A stretch of DNA of 64,000 nt from Nitrospirota bacterium (GCA_040755395.1 JBFMAX010000006.1:116843-180842); one strand, 5' to 3'; counted from the stretch's first letter, positions 34,129 to 42,977 are shown. The notes: generated by a model not told the origin, from the sequence alone. Made by a program: numbers and translations.

Positions 34129-34423
34129 CCGTCCGACCCCTTTTATTCCGTCCGTCAAGTTGTCCTCGTCAATATAGCAACCACGCAAAGTGATAAGGTG
34201 CCGGAGCCAGCCCCAATTGTCTTCCCGGGCTCTTCGGTTGAGCTCAGGAGAAGCGCGGTCCTTCGACAGCCTCAGAGCCGGTGAGGCTGAAGCATGGGCG
34301 GCGCAGGGGGTGGGTGAACCGGGATTGCGTTTGCGGGGTTGTGCCTATGCAGACTCACTGGACATCCTAGGCGAGTCGGTTTACCATGTGCACCAGGAAT
34401 CTTGCTGCTGTCGAGGCATGATC

Positions 34424-34630
34424 ATGAACGAACTGATCTTTGTGGTTGAAGAAGCCCCTGAGGGTGGCTACACAGCGCGCGCGCTTGGAGCCTCGATTTT
34501 CACCGAGGCCGACACGCTTGCGGAACTCCATGCCAAAGTCCGGGATGCTGTTCGGTGTCATTTCGACGAAGGGAAACACCCGAAAGTCGTTCGGCTCCAT
34601 CACGTCCGTGAAGAAGTTATCGCGATATGA
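34424..34630 (+). CDS. hicB: HicB-family antitoxin
   Basis: 68 residues with the HicB partial RNase-H-like fold: MNELIFVVEEAPEGGYTARA, then GASIFTEADTLAELHAKVRD and CHFDEG. It overlaps the downstream hicA by 4 bp (ATGA). The order hicB-hicA is the reverse of the most common arrangement but well known. No C-terminal DNA-binding domain is present. An in-frame ATG two codons upstream is an alternative start. Confidence 0.85.
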   Translation: MNELIFVVEEAPEGGYTARALGASIFTEADTLAELHAKVRDAVRCHFDEGKHPKVVRLHHVREEVIAI

Positions 34631-34869
34631 GACTTCCCCGTGAGCTTTCGGGGAACGATCTCGCGCACACCCTCCGCAAGCTCGGCTATCAAGTCACTCG
34701 TCAATCCGGCAGCCACCTGCGCTTGACCACTCAACAGCACGGCGAACACCACGTCACCATTCCACAGCACAATCCCCTTCGCATCGGGACCCTGTCCGGA
34801 ATCCTTGCAGACATCGCCACACACTTTGAAGTGAGCCGCGACGAACTCGCTGAAAAACTCTTCGGCTAA
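34627..34869 (+). CDS. hicA: HicA-family mRNA interferase toxin
   Basis: 80 residues with a double-stranded RNA-binding-like fold; the catalytic His lies in RQSGSHLRLT, as in HicA toxins, and LAHTLRKLGYQVTRQ, then HVTIPQHNPLRIGTL match. It would cleave mRNA without ribosome dependence unless bound by HicB. Intact, coupled to hicB. It is the last gene before the tmRNA at the edge of the accessory island. Confidence 0.87.
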   Translation: MRLPRELSGNDLAHTLRKLGYQVTRQSGSHLRLTTQQHGEHHVTIPQHNPLRIGTLSGILADIATHFEVSRDELAEKLFG

Positions 34870-35286
34870 AGGGTTGGGACTGACTAACAACTGCGGGCGG
34901 CCTGCGGCGAGCCGAGCCAGGCCGCGACCCTCGCAGAATCAGAGTCCTCGCCTCTCTGCTCCCGGGAAATGGTTTTGGGGTCGGGCTTTGATATCTTTGC
35001 AATCTTGCCGTCCGCCGGTCGCCACGCATGGGGAGAGGGCTTGGGGTGAGGGGTCGGAAACGGTGCCAGGCTGGTTTTTCAGTGTCCCTGGCTTCCAATT
35101 CGGCCGACCAGAGAAGTTCCGGGGCGGGAGAAAATGCTCGAGGGTCGTTTCTCGTCTCTGCGGGAAGGCCGAGTGATAAGGTGAAAGCCCTCGGAGCCTC
35201 ATGATCTGATACTGGAGAGGTTTATCCGGCGGCGTCAATCGGGAGGGGCTTCGCCCGATGAACCGCCGGTACGCGCAAGCGAGGTT
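34870..35286. other. Non-coding stretch between hicA and the tmRNA, with a stem-loop element
   Basis: No gene. At 35211-35277 is a stem-loop with CCGGCGG (35226-35232) and CCGCCGG (35263-35269) and an inner hairpin ATCGGG ... CCCGAT. Its flanks (ACTGGAG, TTATCCG, GGTACGCGC) match the element at 5661-5724 beyond tRNA-Leu. Both elements lie downstream of a minus-strand stable RNA. Confidence 0.6.
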
Positions 35287-35637
35287 TGGTGGAGGTGCCG
35301 GGAATTGAACCCGGGTCCGAAGATCTTCAGCGCACCGGTTCTACATGTGTAGCCGATCGTTTTGGTTTCGCCGCCGCCCACGCCCATCGGCTGGCTTAGA
35401 ACGGCCGCTAGCCCAGTATTGTCTCGTCCTCAGCCGCTGAGCACCGGCTTTGGACCAGCCTGCTGCATCGCGCCCCTTCCACCCCCGCAGGCCTCAGGTG
35501 GAGGGACGTCGCGGTCACTTAAGCCGCGAGTGCCAGTTCGTGATTGGCAGTTGCTTGTTTCCCGGAGGTTTTACGAGTCCCCGAGAGCTCGACATGCCCC
35601 GATGGCCTCACTATCCCCGTCGAAACCTTTCACCCCC
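35287..35637 (-). ncRNA. ssrA: Transfer-messenger RNA (tmRNA)
   Basis: 351 nt in one-piece form. The 5' end GGGGGUG pairs with CACCUCC before the encoded ACCA. The T-arm GGGTTCAATTCCC is canonical. The tag reading frame ends at TAA (35519-35521) and encodes ...ATANHELALAA, the C-terminal ALAA being the degradation signal; the resume codon is probably the GGG or nearby codon giving GKQATANHELALAA. It works with SmpB, encoded at 47.0-47.5 kb, to rescue stalled ribosomes. Its 3' end faces the accessory region. Confidence 0.95.
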
Positions 35638-35779
35638 TCCTTGTAAGACGTTACGCGTGAAACGTTTTTCGTGAAGCGCAGGGCTTCGGATCACAAACCC
35701 CTTCGCCAAGTTCCGGATATCAGCACGCGATACGCTTCACGAGATAGGTCAGCCCTACGGGATTATGATACCGCACAGA

Positions 35780-36763
35780 TCAAGGGGATACCAGTCCGAC
35801 CCGATCCGGCTCGGGCTGACGCACGGTCGCCTCCAGCGGAAACGCACGCTCGCGCCAGGCGTCGATGCCGCCGGCCAGCGGGCGGACTTTGGTGATGCCC
35901 TTGCGCCGGAGCATCAGCGCCATCTTGGCCGCGGTGGCCTCGTTGGGGCAGGCGCAGAACAGAATCACGTCCCGGTGTCGCGGGATCTCATGGTGCCGCT
36001 GTTCCAATTCCTCCGCCGTCATGCGGAGGGCGCCTGGAATGGTGTAGGGGTCGACTTCGTGATCCAGCGCGCCCCGCAGATCCACCACCAACACCTCCTG
36101 GCCGTTGTCCATCAGATCTTTCAGCTCGTCCGCGGTGATACGGGCGATCCGCAATTCGCGCAGCAGCCAGTGCCGATGAGCGAACTTGTAGGCGACGTAC
36201 GCTACCAGGCCGAGGCCGAGCGCCACCAGCAGGAACGTGCCCACGCGGGCCTCGTGAGAGGCGATCGCTTCAAGTTGGCTGCTGAACACATACCCCGGCA
36301 ACATAAAGGCCAGCGTCCACAGCACCGCCCCCAGGCCGTTATAGAGCAGGAACCGCTTGTGTCCGATCCTGAACAGCCCGGCCAACGCCGGGGCGAGCGT
36401 GCTCAGGCCGGGGATGAACTTCGCCAGGATCAACGCGCGGATGCCGTGGCGCGTGAAGAAATTCTCGGTCCGCCGCACGCAGGAGTCCGGTTCCAACGCA
36501 ATGCGGCAGAGAAGATTGAGCGCCTGCCGGCCCCGGTGGCGGCCCAACTCGTACCAGATCACGTCGCCGGCCAGGCAGGCCGCGACGGAGAGCAGAACAG
36601 CGAAGGCGAGATTCATCTTCCCGGCGCCGGCCAGGGCGCCCGCCGCCAACAGCACAGGGATTGCCGGCAGCGGCAAGCCGATCTGCTCGGCGAAGACCAC
36701 CGCGAACAAGACGATCCACCCGTACTCGACCAGAAACGCGCTGACTTCATCCATTGCGGTCAC
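35780..36763 (-). CDS. DedA-family membrane protein fused to a rhodanese domain
   Basis: 327 residues. The first ~200 are a DedA/SNARE-associated domain with about five membrane segments; FAEQIGLPLPAIPVLLAAG and LAKFIPGLSTLAPALAG match the family. The C-terminal ~110 residues form a rhodanese domain (VLVVDLRGALDHEVDPYTIP) whose active cysteine lies in ILFCACPNEATAAK. The fusion tethers a sulfurtransferase domain to a lipid-flippase-like membrane domain. A separate rhodanese gene follows 6 bp upstream in transcription order. Confidence 0.88.
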   Translation of the reverse strand: MTAMDEVSAFLVEYGWIVLFAVVFAEQIGLPLPAIPVLLAAGALAGAGKMNLAFAVLLSVAACLAGDVIWYELGRHRGRQALNLLCRIALEPDSCVRRTENFFTRHGIRALILAKFIPGLSTLAPALAGLFRIGHKRFLLYNGLGAVLWTLAFMLPGYVFSSQLEAIASHEARVGTFLLVALGLGLVAYVAYKFAHRHWLLRELRIARITADELKDLMDNGQEVLVVDLRGALDHEVDPYTIPGALRMTAEELEQRHHEIPRHRDVILFCACPNEATAAKMALMLRRKGITKVRPLAGGIDAWRERAFPLEATVRQPEPDRVGLVSP

Positions 36764-36769
36764 TCACCC

Positions 36770-37156
36770 TCATTTCTCGATGTCGAACCCGTTCTCCTTC
36801 CACCAGCGCCAGCCGCCCTCCAGCTCCATCACCGGATAGCCCTTGTTTGCAAATTCGACCGCCGCCGTCGCGGCCAGGTGGCAGACGTGGGAATAGCAAT
36901 AGAGCACGTTGATCTTATCCTTGCGCAGGACCGCTTTGAGCTGCTTGCCGTCCCCCCATCGGTCTTTGGGCAGATTTGTCGCGCCGGGGATGCGGCCCTC
37001 GGCATAATCCTCCGAGGCCCGCACATCCACGATGTTCACCGGTTGCCCCTGTTGGACCCACCGTTCCAGTTCGACGGGGCCGGTGGTGAACGCCAGTTTG
37101 TCCGCAAAATATTTCTTCGCCTTGGCCGCGCTGGGAATTTTGAGCTTGGTCGCCAT
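36770..37156 (-). CDS. Rhodanese-like sulfurtransferase domain protein
   Basis: 128 residues from ATG 37156 with AAGGAGG upstream. VNIVDVRASEDYAEGRIPGA is the rhodanese start; the active-site Cys is in NVLYCYSHVCHLAATAA, an unusual CYSHVCH loop with two cysteines. C-terminal LEGGWRWWKENGF is typical. It lies directly upstream of the DedA-rhodanese fusion, so both rhodaneses are made together. Confidence 0.9.
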   Translation of the reverse strand: MATKLKIPSAAKAKKYFADKLAFTTGPVELERWVQQGQPVNIVDVRASEDYAEGRIPGATNLPKDRWGDGKQLKAVLRKDKINVLYCYSHVCHLAATAAVEFANKGYPVMELEGGWRWWKENGFDIEK

Positions 37157-37254
37157 ATGTGTTCCTCCTTCTTCCCGCCTATCGCCCATTCCATGGCCCT
37201 CTCTTTTCTCCTCTCTCCTTTCTGAAGGGGAGAGACAGGGTGAGGGGATTCCCT

Positions 37255-37659
37255 CTACAACCGGATACCGGCCTTCTGTACTTCCTGATAGGGCAGCAGC
37301 CACACCAGCGACTCATCGTGCAGGTCCACGACCTGAATGCGGTTGCCCCAGGGGTCGCGGAAGTCGCAGCGGAAGCCGGGTACCAGCTTGAGCTTGTATT
37401 TCCTGGTGAGCTTTCTCCGTATTTCTTTGATCTGCCGGTCGTCGCGGACCATGAGGCCGAAGTGTTTCACGCGATCGGGCTGGAGCTGTTTGACTTCGAA
37501 GATGGCCATGAACTGGTGTTCGCCCAGTTTGCACCAGGCCGCGCCTTCGCCGCCGCGGAGCATCTTCAACCCGAACACGTCCGCGTAGAACTTCACGGCT
37601 TTCTTCGCGTCCGTGACTTCGATCGCGACATGATTGCAGCCGTACACGTGAACCGCCAT
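37255..37659 (-). CDS. VOC-family (glyoxalase/dioxygenase-like) protein
   Basis: 134 residues. CNHVAIEVTDAKKAVKFYAD is the first metal-ligand strand (His), FGLMVRDDRQIKEIRRKL the second, and CDFRDPWGNRIQVVD the third with the DPxGN motif. The sum is a vicinal oxygen chelate fold, which covers glyoxalases, extradiol dioxygenases and resistance proteins. Substrate is not predictable. It is one of two VOC genes in this operon-like run. Confidence 0.88.
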   Translation of the reverse strand: MAVHVYGCNHVAIEVTDAKKAVKFYADVFGLKMLRGGEGAAWCKLGEHQFMAIFEVKQLQPDRVKHFGLMVRDDRQIKEIRRKLTRKYKLKLVPGFRCDFRDPWGNRIQVVDLHDESLVWLLPYQEVQKAGIRL

Positions 37660-37668
37660 GGGTCCTTC

Positions 37669-38571
37669 CTACTTGTTCTCCTCCCCGTCGAGGGAGAGGA
37701 GCGGGGTGGGGATGCGGCGCTCCACCAATCGCTTCAGGTGGACGGCCATTTCGACGGCTGAGAGGCGGAGACGGTCGCCGTGGCCCGGCAACACCCACTC
37801 GAAGCGATAGGAGAGCAGCTTGGCGAGCGATCCTAACAGGCGTTGCCGGTCCCACACCAGCCGTTCCGGCGCGCCCAGTCCCTTGCTGTCCCGATCCCAC
37901 CACAGATGGTCGCCGGAAAACAGGAAACGGTCGTCATAGAGCAGCGCCATGCTGCCTTCAGTGTGGCCCGGTACCGGAATGATCCGAAACTGCGCCGACA
38001 CCTCGACCGCCTCGTCTTCCTCTACGATCCATTCCGCCCCCGGCGCCGCGTGGGCGTCGGCGCGATGGATGATACGGATCGCACCGAACTCCTTCGCGTA
38101 CCGGGCTGAATCCGCCACATCGTCCTCGTGCGTGAGGAAGATGTACCGAATGCCGCCCATGTTTCCGAAGGCCTGCACGAGCCGCTTCAGATAGCGCGGT
38201 GAATCGATGAGCCAGTTGCCGGCCGGATGGCGGATGACATAACTGTTCCCGCCGAACGACTTCTCCGAGTTGAACCCGCAGTAATAGACGCCGCCCTCCA
38301 GATGAAGCGGGAAGCTCGTCATCGCCGCCTGCAGGTGCGCCTTGTCGCTCCGTTCCGTCCCGATCGAGCACACCGGACAGGCGAGCAGGGCCTGGTAGGC
38401 TTGGCGGTGCTCCGTCTCTCCTTCCGGCTGATGCGTGACCGCTGAGAACTCGCCCACCTCTTGGAAGCTCTTCGGGGCCAGCTGCCGGCAGGTGTCGCAA
38501 TTGATGCAGGTCGCATCGACGAAGAAGTTGCCGGCCACGTTGGTTTCCAGGCGTTTCTTGATATCAGCCAT
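37669..38571 (-). CDS. Ferredoxin-MBL fold metallohydrolase fusion
   Basis: 300 residues. Residues 1-85 are a ferredoxin-like domain with C-x2-C-x2-C in CINCDTC and a later cysteine in LLACPVCSIGT. Then an MBL domain: LTHEDDVADS at the metal site (the subfamily form THxDDVADH, here ending in Ser), PGHTEGSMAL, FSGDHLWWDR and VLPGHGD. Such fusions may couple electron transfer to hydrolysis. ATG 38571 is chosen; a GTG 15 bp upstream overlaps the preceding gene's stop as GTGA and could be the true start. Confidence 0.85.
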   Translation of the reverse strand: MADIKKRLETNVAGNFFVDATCINCDTCRQLAPKSFQEVGEFSAVTHQPEGETEHRQAYQALLACPVCSIGTERSDKAHLQAAMTSFPLHLEGGVYYCGFNSEKSFGGNSYVIRHPAGNWLIDSPRYLKRLVQAFGNMGGIRYIFLTHEDDVADSARYAKEFGAIRIIHRADAHAAPGAEWIVEEDEAVEVSAQFRIIPVPGHTEGSMALLYDDRFLFSGDHLWWDRDSKGLGAPERLVWDRQRLLGSLAKLLSYRFEWVLPGHGDRLRLSAVEMAVHLKRLVERRIPTPLLSLDGEENK

Positions 38572-38582
38572 GACGGCGGCCT

Positions 38583-39029
38583 TCACAGACGGAGCGGCTT
38601 GATCGGCGAGACCACCGCCGCAGGGTTCTGTTTCCAGATCGACTCGTCGGCGTCTACGTACAGCTCGACCTCGTTCCCGTCCGGATCGCGGAGGTAAAGA
38701 CTCTGGCTGACCGTGTGGTCGCTCATGCCCTCTATCGGAACGCCGGCACGCTCCAGCTCGCGCTTGGCTGTCCGCAGCTCTTCCAGACTATCCCCCACTT
38801 TGATGCCGATGTGATAGAGCCCCAACCGCCGCCCGCGCGGCGGCGCCGGCGCGTCGCCGACTTCGATCAACAGCAGCTCATGGTGCGTCCGGCCCGACGT
38901 GAGGGCCGCGGCCTTGCCCTCGAAGATCCGGCCGACTTCCTTGAACCCCAGGAGATCGCGATAGAACGCCAGCGACCGTTCCAAGTCTTTCACATAAAAG
39001 ACGACGTGGCCGAGATAGTGCGCTCGCAT
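38583..39029 (-). CDS. VOC-family (glyoxalase/extradiol dioxygenase-like) protein
   Basis: 148 residues with a paired beta-alpha-beta VOC fold: LGHVVFYVKDLERSLAFYRD, then HHELLLIEVG, GLYHIGIKVGDSLEELRTA and YLRDPDGNEVELYVDADE. Metal-ligand His, His and Glu are in place, as in catechol dioxygenase/glyoxalase I types. Its end overlaps the possible GTG start of the ferredoxin-MBL gene. Confidence 0.9.
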   Translation of the reverse strand: MRAHYLGHVVFYVKDLERSLAFYRDLLGFKEVGRIFEGKAAALTSGRTHHELLLIEVGDAPAPPRGRRLGLYHIGIKVGDSLEELRTAKRELERAGVPIEGMSDHTVSQSLYLRDPDGNEVELYVDADESIWKQNPAAVVSPIKPLRL

Positions 39030-39113
39030 GTGCGTCTTCCGTCTTCGTGAAGATGAACCGGTGTGCTGTCCGTCGTGACGAAACTCAGGACTGGCATGAA
39101 CATGCGGGTCCTG

Positions 39114-39779
39114 TCACCGACCAGTCCGTACCGTCGCCTGCACCATGGCCAACTCAAATGCGGAGACGAGTCTCCGCGGATCCTGCGCGCCCGAGAGGGC
39201 GTACCTCCGATTGACGATGAAGTGCGGGACGGCGTTGATCCCCGCCTTCTTGGCGTTGGCCTCCTCTTCCCGCACCGCCGCCGCGCCGTCCTCGCCGTTC
39301 AGCAACCGCTCGATCCGGTCGGCCGGCAGGCCCGCCTTGCCGGCGATCTCGATCAGCGTCTCGCGACGACTCAGATCGGCGCCTTCGGTAAAATAGCCGC
39401 GAAATAGCCCTTCGACGACCGCGTCCTGTAGGCCTTCAGGCTGCGCCAGCCAGATCAGCCGGTGCGCGTCGAACGTATCGGGGGTCCGGCGGATCTTGTC
39501 GAACGCAAAGTCGAGGCCCTCTTCCGATCCCGCCGCCGCAACGCGCGCTTCCAGTTGCCGGACCGCCGCAACGCTGCCGAACTTCGCCTCGAGATACTGG
39601 AGGCGGTCCATCCCCTCCGGAGGCATGCCGGGATTCAGTTCGAACGGGCGCCAGGTGACCCGATACTCGTACCGGCCGTCGAGGGATTGAAGCGCCCGCT
39701 CCAGCCGCCGCTTCCCGACGTAGCACCAAGGACAGACCACATCCGAAACGACGTCGATCTCGAGGATCATCGCCGACAC
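39114..39779 (-). CDS. DsbA-family oxidoreductase, FrnE-like
   Basis: 221 residues, no signal peptide, so cytoplasmic. The active site CPWC is in VSDVVCPWCYVGKRRLERA, followed by the inserted helical domain and the cis-Pro loop GINAVPHFIVNRRYALSGAQ. This matches FrnE-type DsbA proteins, linked to stress tolerance and polyketide clusters. It sits between pirin and VOC genes. Confidence 0.92.
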   Translation of the reverse strand: MSAMILEIDVVSDVVCPWCYVGKRRLERALQSLDGRYEYRVTWRPFELNPGMPPEGMDRLQYLEAKFGSVAAVRQLEARVAAAGSEEGLDFAFDKIRRTPDTFDAHRLIWLAQPEGLQDAVVEGLFRGYFTEGADLSRRETLIEIAGKAGLPADRIERLLNGEDGAAAVREEEANAKKAGINAVPHFIVNRRYALSGAQDPRRLVSAFELAMVQATVRTGR

Positions 39780-39795
39780 CTTCCGTTCTTCTGGT

Positions 39796-40533
39796 TCAGT
39801 TCATTTCCCAGATCAGCACCTCCGCACCGGCCGTTCCATCGGCCGTCAGCCGTCGCGACCCGGCCGCGGTCAGCCGGACCGCATCGCCGGTCTCGAGCGC
39901 CCCGGCGCCCTCCAACGTCGCGCCGCCCTTCGCCACATACAGGTGGACGAACTTGGCGTCGGGTACGGTCACCGTTTCGTTCGGCCTCAAGCGGCCGCCC
40001 CACAGCACGGCGCCTTTCTGCCGGATCGAGATGGCGGCGTTGTGGCCGCGGCCCGAGGCGATCGGCACCAGCCCGCCGCGGTTCAGCTCGTTCGTGATAT
40101 CGAGCTGTTCGTAGCCGGGCGTGATGCGTTCCGTATCGGGCAGGACCCACATCTGGACCAGGTGCAGGTCTGTATCCTGCCGGGGATTCATCTCCGAATG
40201 CCAGATGCCCGTCCCGGCGCTCATGCGCTGCGCGAGCCCCGGATAGATGATCCCCTTGTTGCCGACCGAATCCTTGTGCTCCACCTCGCCGTCCAGCACC
40301 CAGGTGACGATCTCCATGTCCCGGTGCGGGTGCGTCCGAAATCCCGTGCCGGCCTTGATCACGTCGTCGTTGCTCACCAGCAACAGGCCGTGATGGGTGT
40401 TCAGCGGGTCGTAGTGGTCCGCGAAGCTGAAGCTGTGATACGAATCCAGCCAGCCGATTTGGGTATGGAACCGTTCGCGGCCTCGCCGGATGTCGATCGT
40501 CGAAGCCCTGTCCGCCGTCCGCATCGTCTCCAT
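39796..40533 (-). CDS. Pirin-family protein (quercetinase-like)
   Basis: 245 residues from ATG 40533, about 10 bp after GGAAGGAGA. The bicupin metal site is in FRTHPHRDMEIVTWVLDGEV and TGIWHSEMNP, giving three His and one Glu. The family includes YhhW quercetin 2,3-dioxygenase and redox-regulated pirins. It shares an operon with the protease and FrnE-like genes. Confidence 0.92.
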   Translation of the reverse strand: METMRTADRASTIDIRRGRERFHTQIGWLDSYHSFSFADHYDPLNTHHGLLLVSNDDVIKAGTGFRTHPHRDMEIVTWVLDGEVEHKDSVGNKGIIYPGLAQRMSAGTGIWHSEMNPRQDTDLHLVQMWVLPDTERITPGYEQLDITNELNRGGLVPIASGRGHNAAISIRQKGAVLWGGRLRPNETVTVPDAKFVHLYVAKGGATLEGAGALETGDAVRLTAAGSRRLTADGTAGAEVLIWEMN

Positions 40534-40559
40534 GATCGCGTCTCCTTCCCTCCGGGGTT

Positions 40560-41612
40560 TCACGCCGGCGCCCGGACCGGCGATTCCTCCGCCATGATTT
40601 CCAGCGTCTGTTTGACGCCGCGCCGGATGATCGTGAGCGGCATGGGCAGGCCGACCCGTTCTTCCACCAGAAGCCGGTGCAGATCGTCGATGCTCTCGAC
40701 CGTCTGGTCCCCGTAGCCCACAATCACATCGCCCTCCTGGACGCCGGCCCGGTCGGCTGGACTAGGCCGTTCCACCGAGACGACCAGGATGCCGCTCTCC
40801 GCGCGCCATCCATACAACAAGACCAGCCGCCGCGGGAGGTCCACGTTCTGGCCGGCGATCCCCAGATATCCGCGCCGCACCTTGCCCTCCTTGATCAGGC
40901 GACCTGCGATGAACTTGGCCGTATTGATGCCGATCGCGAAGCAGAGGCCCTGTGCCGGCCGGATGATCGCGGTATTCACTCCGATGACTTCCCCGCGCGA
41001 CGTCACCAGCGGCCCGCCCGAGTTCCCCGGATTCAGCGCCGCATCGGTCTGGATCACGTTGTCGATCAACCGACCCGAGGTGGATCGCAGCGACCGCCCC
41101 AGCGCGCTGACGACGCCGGCGGTCACCGTGCACTGGAACCCGTAGGGGTTGCCGACCGCGATCGCCAGTTGACCCACACGGACACGCTCCGAGTCGCCGA
41201 GCATCGCCGGCTCCAGGTTCGGCGCGTCGATCCTGACGACCGCCAAGTCCGTATCCGGATCATCGCCGATGAGGCGGGCCTCGTAGCGCCGGCCGTCCGA
41301 CAACGTCGCCTCGATCCGATCCGCGCCGTGCACCACATGGCTGTTCGTCAACGCGAACCCGTCCGGCGTGAAGATGAAGCCGGATCCGCCGCCGTGCGCT
41401 TCCCTCGGGGACCAGGCATCCCTTGAGGCGCGGCCTTTCACGCGGTGAACCACCTCGATATTCACCACCGATGGGCTGACCGTCTCGGCGGCATGGATGA
41501 CCGCGCGCGAATACGCGTCGAGCAATTCCTCGTCGGAGGCGGACGCCGGGATCGGTCCGCCGGTCGAGGCCGCCGTGTCGCCGTTCGTGGCTCTGTAAAG
41601 ACCCTGTGCCAT
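40560..41612 (-). CDS. Trypsin-like S1C serine protease with PDZ domain (HtrA-like)
   Basis: 350 residues from ATG 41612. The catalytic triad is in LTNSHVVHGADR (His), DPDTDLAVVRI (Asp) and LNPGNSGGPLV (Ser). A PDZ domain spans about 250-340 (VERPSPADRAGVQEGDVIVG). The N-terminus (MAQGLYRATNGDTAASTGGP) has no signal peptide or membrane segment, unlike periplasmic DegP, so it appears cytoplasmic. Genes on both sides are redox-type proteins. Confidence 0.92.
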   Translation of the reverse strand: MAQGLYRATNGDTAASTGGPIPASASDEELLDAYSRAVIHAAETVSPSVVNIEVVHRVKGRASRDAWSPREAHGGGSGFIFTPDGFALTNSHVVHGADRIEATLSDGRRYEARLIGDDPDTDLAVVRIDAPNLEPAMLGDSERVRVGQLAIAVGNPYGFQCTVTAGVVSALGRSLRSTSGRLIDNVIQTDAALNPGNSGGPLVTSRGEVIGVNTAIIRPAQGLCFAIGINTAKFIAGRLIKEGKVRRGYLGIAGQNVDLPRRLVLLYGWRAESGILVVSVERPSPADRAGVQEGDVIVGYGDQTVESIDDLHRLLVEERVGLPMPLTIIRRGVKQTLEIMAEESPVRAPA

Positions 41613-41637
41613 GGGATCATTCCCTGTCTTCCGTGCG

Positions 41638-42498
41638 TCAGAGGAATTCGGCGAGCGCTTCGGCCAGCGTGACACGCCCGCGCACATGCGTCGCGCCCTC
41701 CCGCTCCAAATCGATCCGTTCCTGTTCAAAGCCTTCATACATCTCCTCGAACAGGCGCGCAGCGTCATCGCTGAATCCGAAAGACTTGAGCGTCGGCACG
41801 ACCGCGCTGAGCGGCTCGTGCCGAACGCTGATCGCCCGCTCGAGAATCGTTCCCAGCGCCGCCGCGACGTCGTTGGGGCTGTAGTTCTCGGGACCGGACA
41901 GCTCCAGCACCTTGCGCCCCCGGCCTCCCGCCATGAGCTGCTCCGCCGCGAGGCGTCCGATGTCGCGCGTCGAGATCATCGGGATCTTGCGATCGGGCGC
42001 GATGAACGACGGAAGCGTCCCCTCGGTCTTGGCTTGACCCAGCACCGGCGCCCAGTTTTCGAAGAACGAGGGCGGGCGCAGGATTGTCAGGTTTTTCGCC
42101 GCGGCGCCGAGTTGCTGCTCGCCATAACGGAGCACGCGGATCGGCCCGGTGCCTTCGGGCAAGTGCGCGCCGATCGAGGAGAGGAACACGACATGATCGA
42201 TCCCGCTCGTTTTCACCGCCTGCGCCAACGCATCGACGACCTGTTTGCGGTCATCGAGATAAGCCTGCGCCTGATAGTTGGGCGGTATCAACAGATAGGC
42301 GCCCGTGGCTCCCTCAAAGACCTCGGCCATCGCCGGCGTGTCCTCCAGCGACGCGACGGCCACTTGAGCCCCTTTGGCCTTCCAGGCCGCTCCCTTGTCC
42401 GGCGTCCGCACGATGACGTTGACCGGCTGTCTGTGCGCCAACAGCGTGTCCGCCACCACTGCGCCCGTGTGTCCTGTGGCTCCCGCCACGACAAACAT
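41638..42498 (-). CDS. NmrA-like NAD(P)H-binding protein
   Basis: 286 residues. FVVAGATGHTGAVVADTLLA is the dinucleotide-binding start; VVFLSSIGAHLPEGTGPIR and ILRPPSFFENWAPVLG fit the NmrA/atypical SDR group (including quinone oxidoreductase QorB and azoreductase relatives). It follows DoxX, a pairing seen in electrophile-stress operons. Likely acts on quinones or as a redox sensor, by inference. Confidence 0.88.
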   Translation of the reverse strand: MFVVAGATGHTGAVVADTLLAHRQPVNVIVRTPDKGAAWKAKGAQVAVASLEDTPAMAEVFEGATGAYLLIPPNYQAQAYLDDRKQVVDALAQAVKTSGIDHVVFLSSIGAHLPEGTGPIRVLRYGEQQLGAAAKNLTILRPPSFFENWAPVLGQAKTEGTLPSFIAPDRKIPMISTRDIGRLAAEQLMAGGRGRKVLELSGPENYSPNDVAAALGTILERAISVRHEPLSAVVPTLKSFGFSDDAARLFEEMYEGFEQERIDLEREGATHVRGRVTLAEALAEFL

Positions 42499-42527
42499 GA
42501 TCCGCCTCCTTTCTGACCGCGACCGTT

Positions 42528-42977
42528 TTACTTGGCGATCCTCTCGGCAATCTGCTGATCCATCGACCAGCGCCCCGCGCCGGTGATGATCAGCGCGATC
42601 GCGATTCCGATCACCAGCAGATGATATTCATACCCTTCGCCCTGTTGCTTGCCGAACCAGTTCATAAAGAACCCGTGCGGCCAGTGGACGAGCGAGACCG
42701 CCCCGAGCATGATGACGCCGATGCTCGCCGCGCTGAACCGCGTCAGAAAACCCGCGAGCAGGCCCAGGCTTCCGAAGAACTCGCCCATGATGATCAGGAA
42801 GGCGACGATCCACGGAAGGTGCATGGTCTCCGTGAAAAACTTTATGGTGCCGCTGAAGCCGAAGCCCCCGTACCAGCCCAGCAGCTTCTGCGCGCCGTGC
42901 GGAAACATCACCAGTCCCAACGTCACGCGCAGGACTAACCCGGTCCAACTGTCATCGGTCTCAAAGAATGCCTTCAT
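42528..42977 (-). CDS. DoxX-family membrane protein
   Basis: 149 residues with four membrane segments: GLVLRVTLGLVMFPHGAQKL, IVAFLIIMGEFFGSLGLLAG, AASIGVIMLGAVSLVHWPHG and LLVIGIAIALIITGAG. The HGAQKLLGW motif is the DoxX signature. ATG 42977 follows AGGAGGA, with no need for the upstream extension. It is first in a long minus-strand gene series, behind a promoter with a perfect palindrome. Confidence 0.92.
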   Translation of the reverse strand: MKAFFETDDSWTGLVLRVTLGLVMFPHGAQKLLGWYGGFGFSGTIKFFTETMHLPWIVAFLIIMGEFFGSLGLLAGFLTRFSAASIGVIMLGAVSLVHWPHGFFMNWFGKQQGEGYEYHLLVIGIAIALIITGAGRWSMDQQIAERIAK

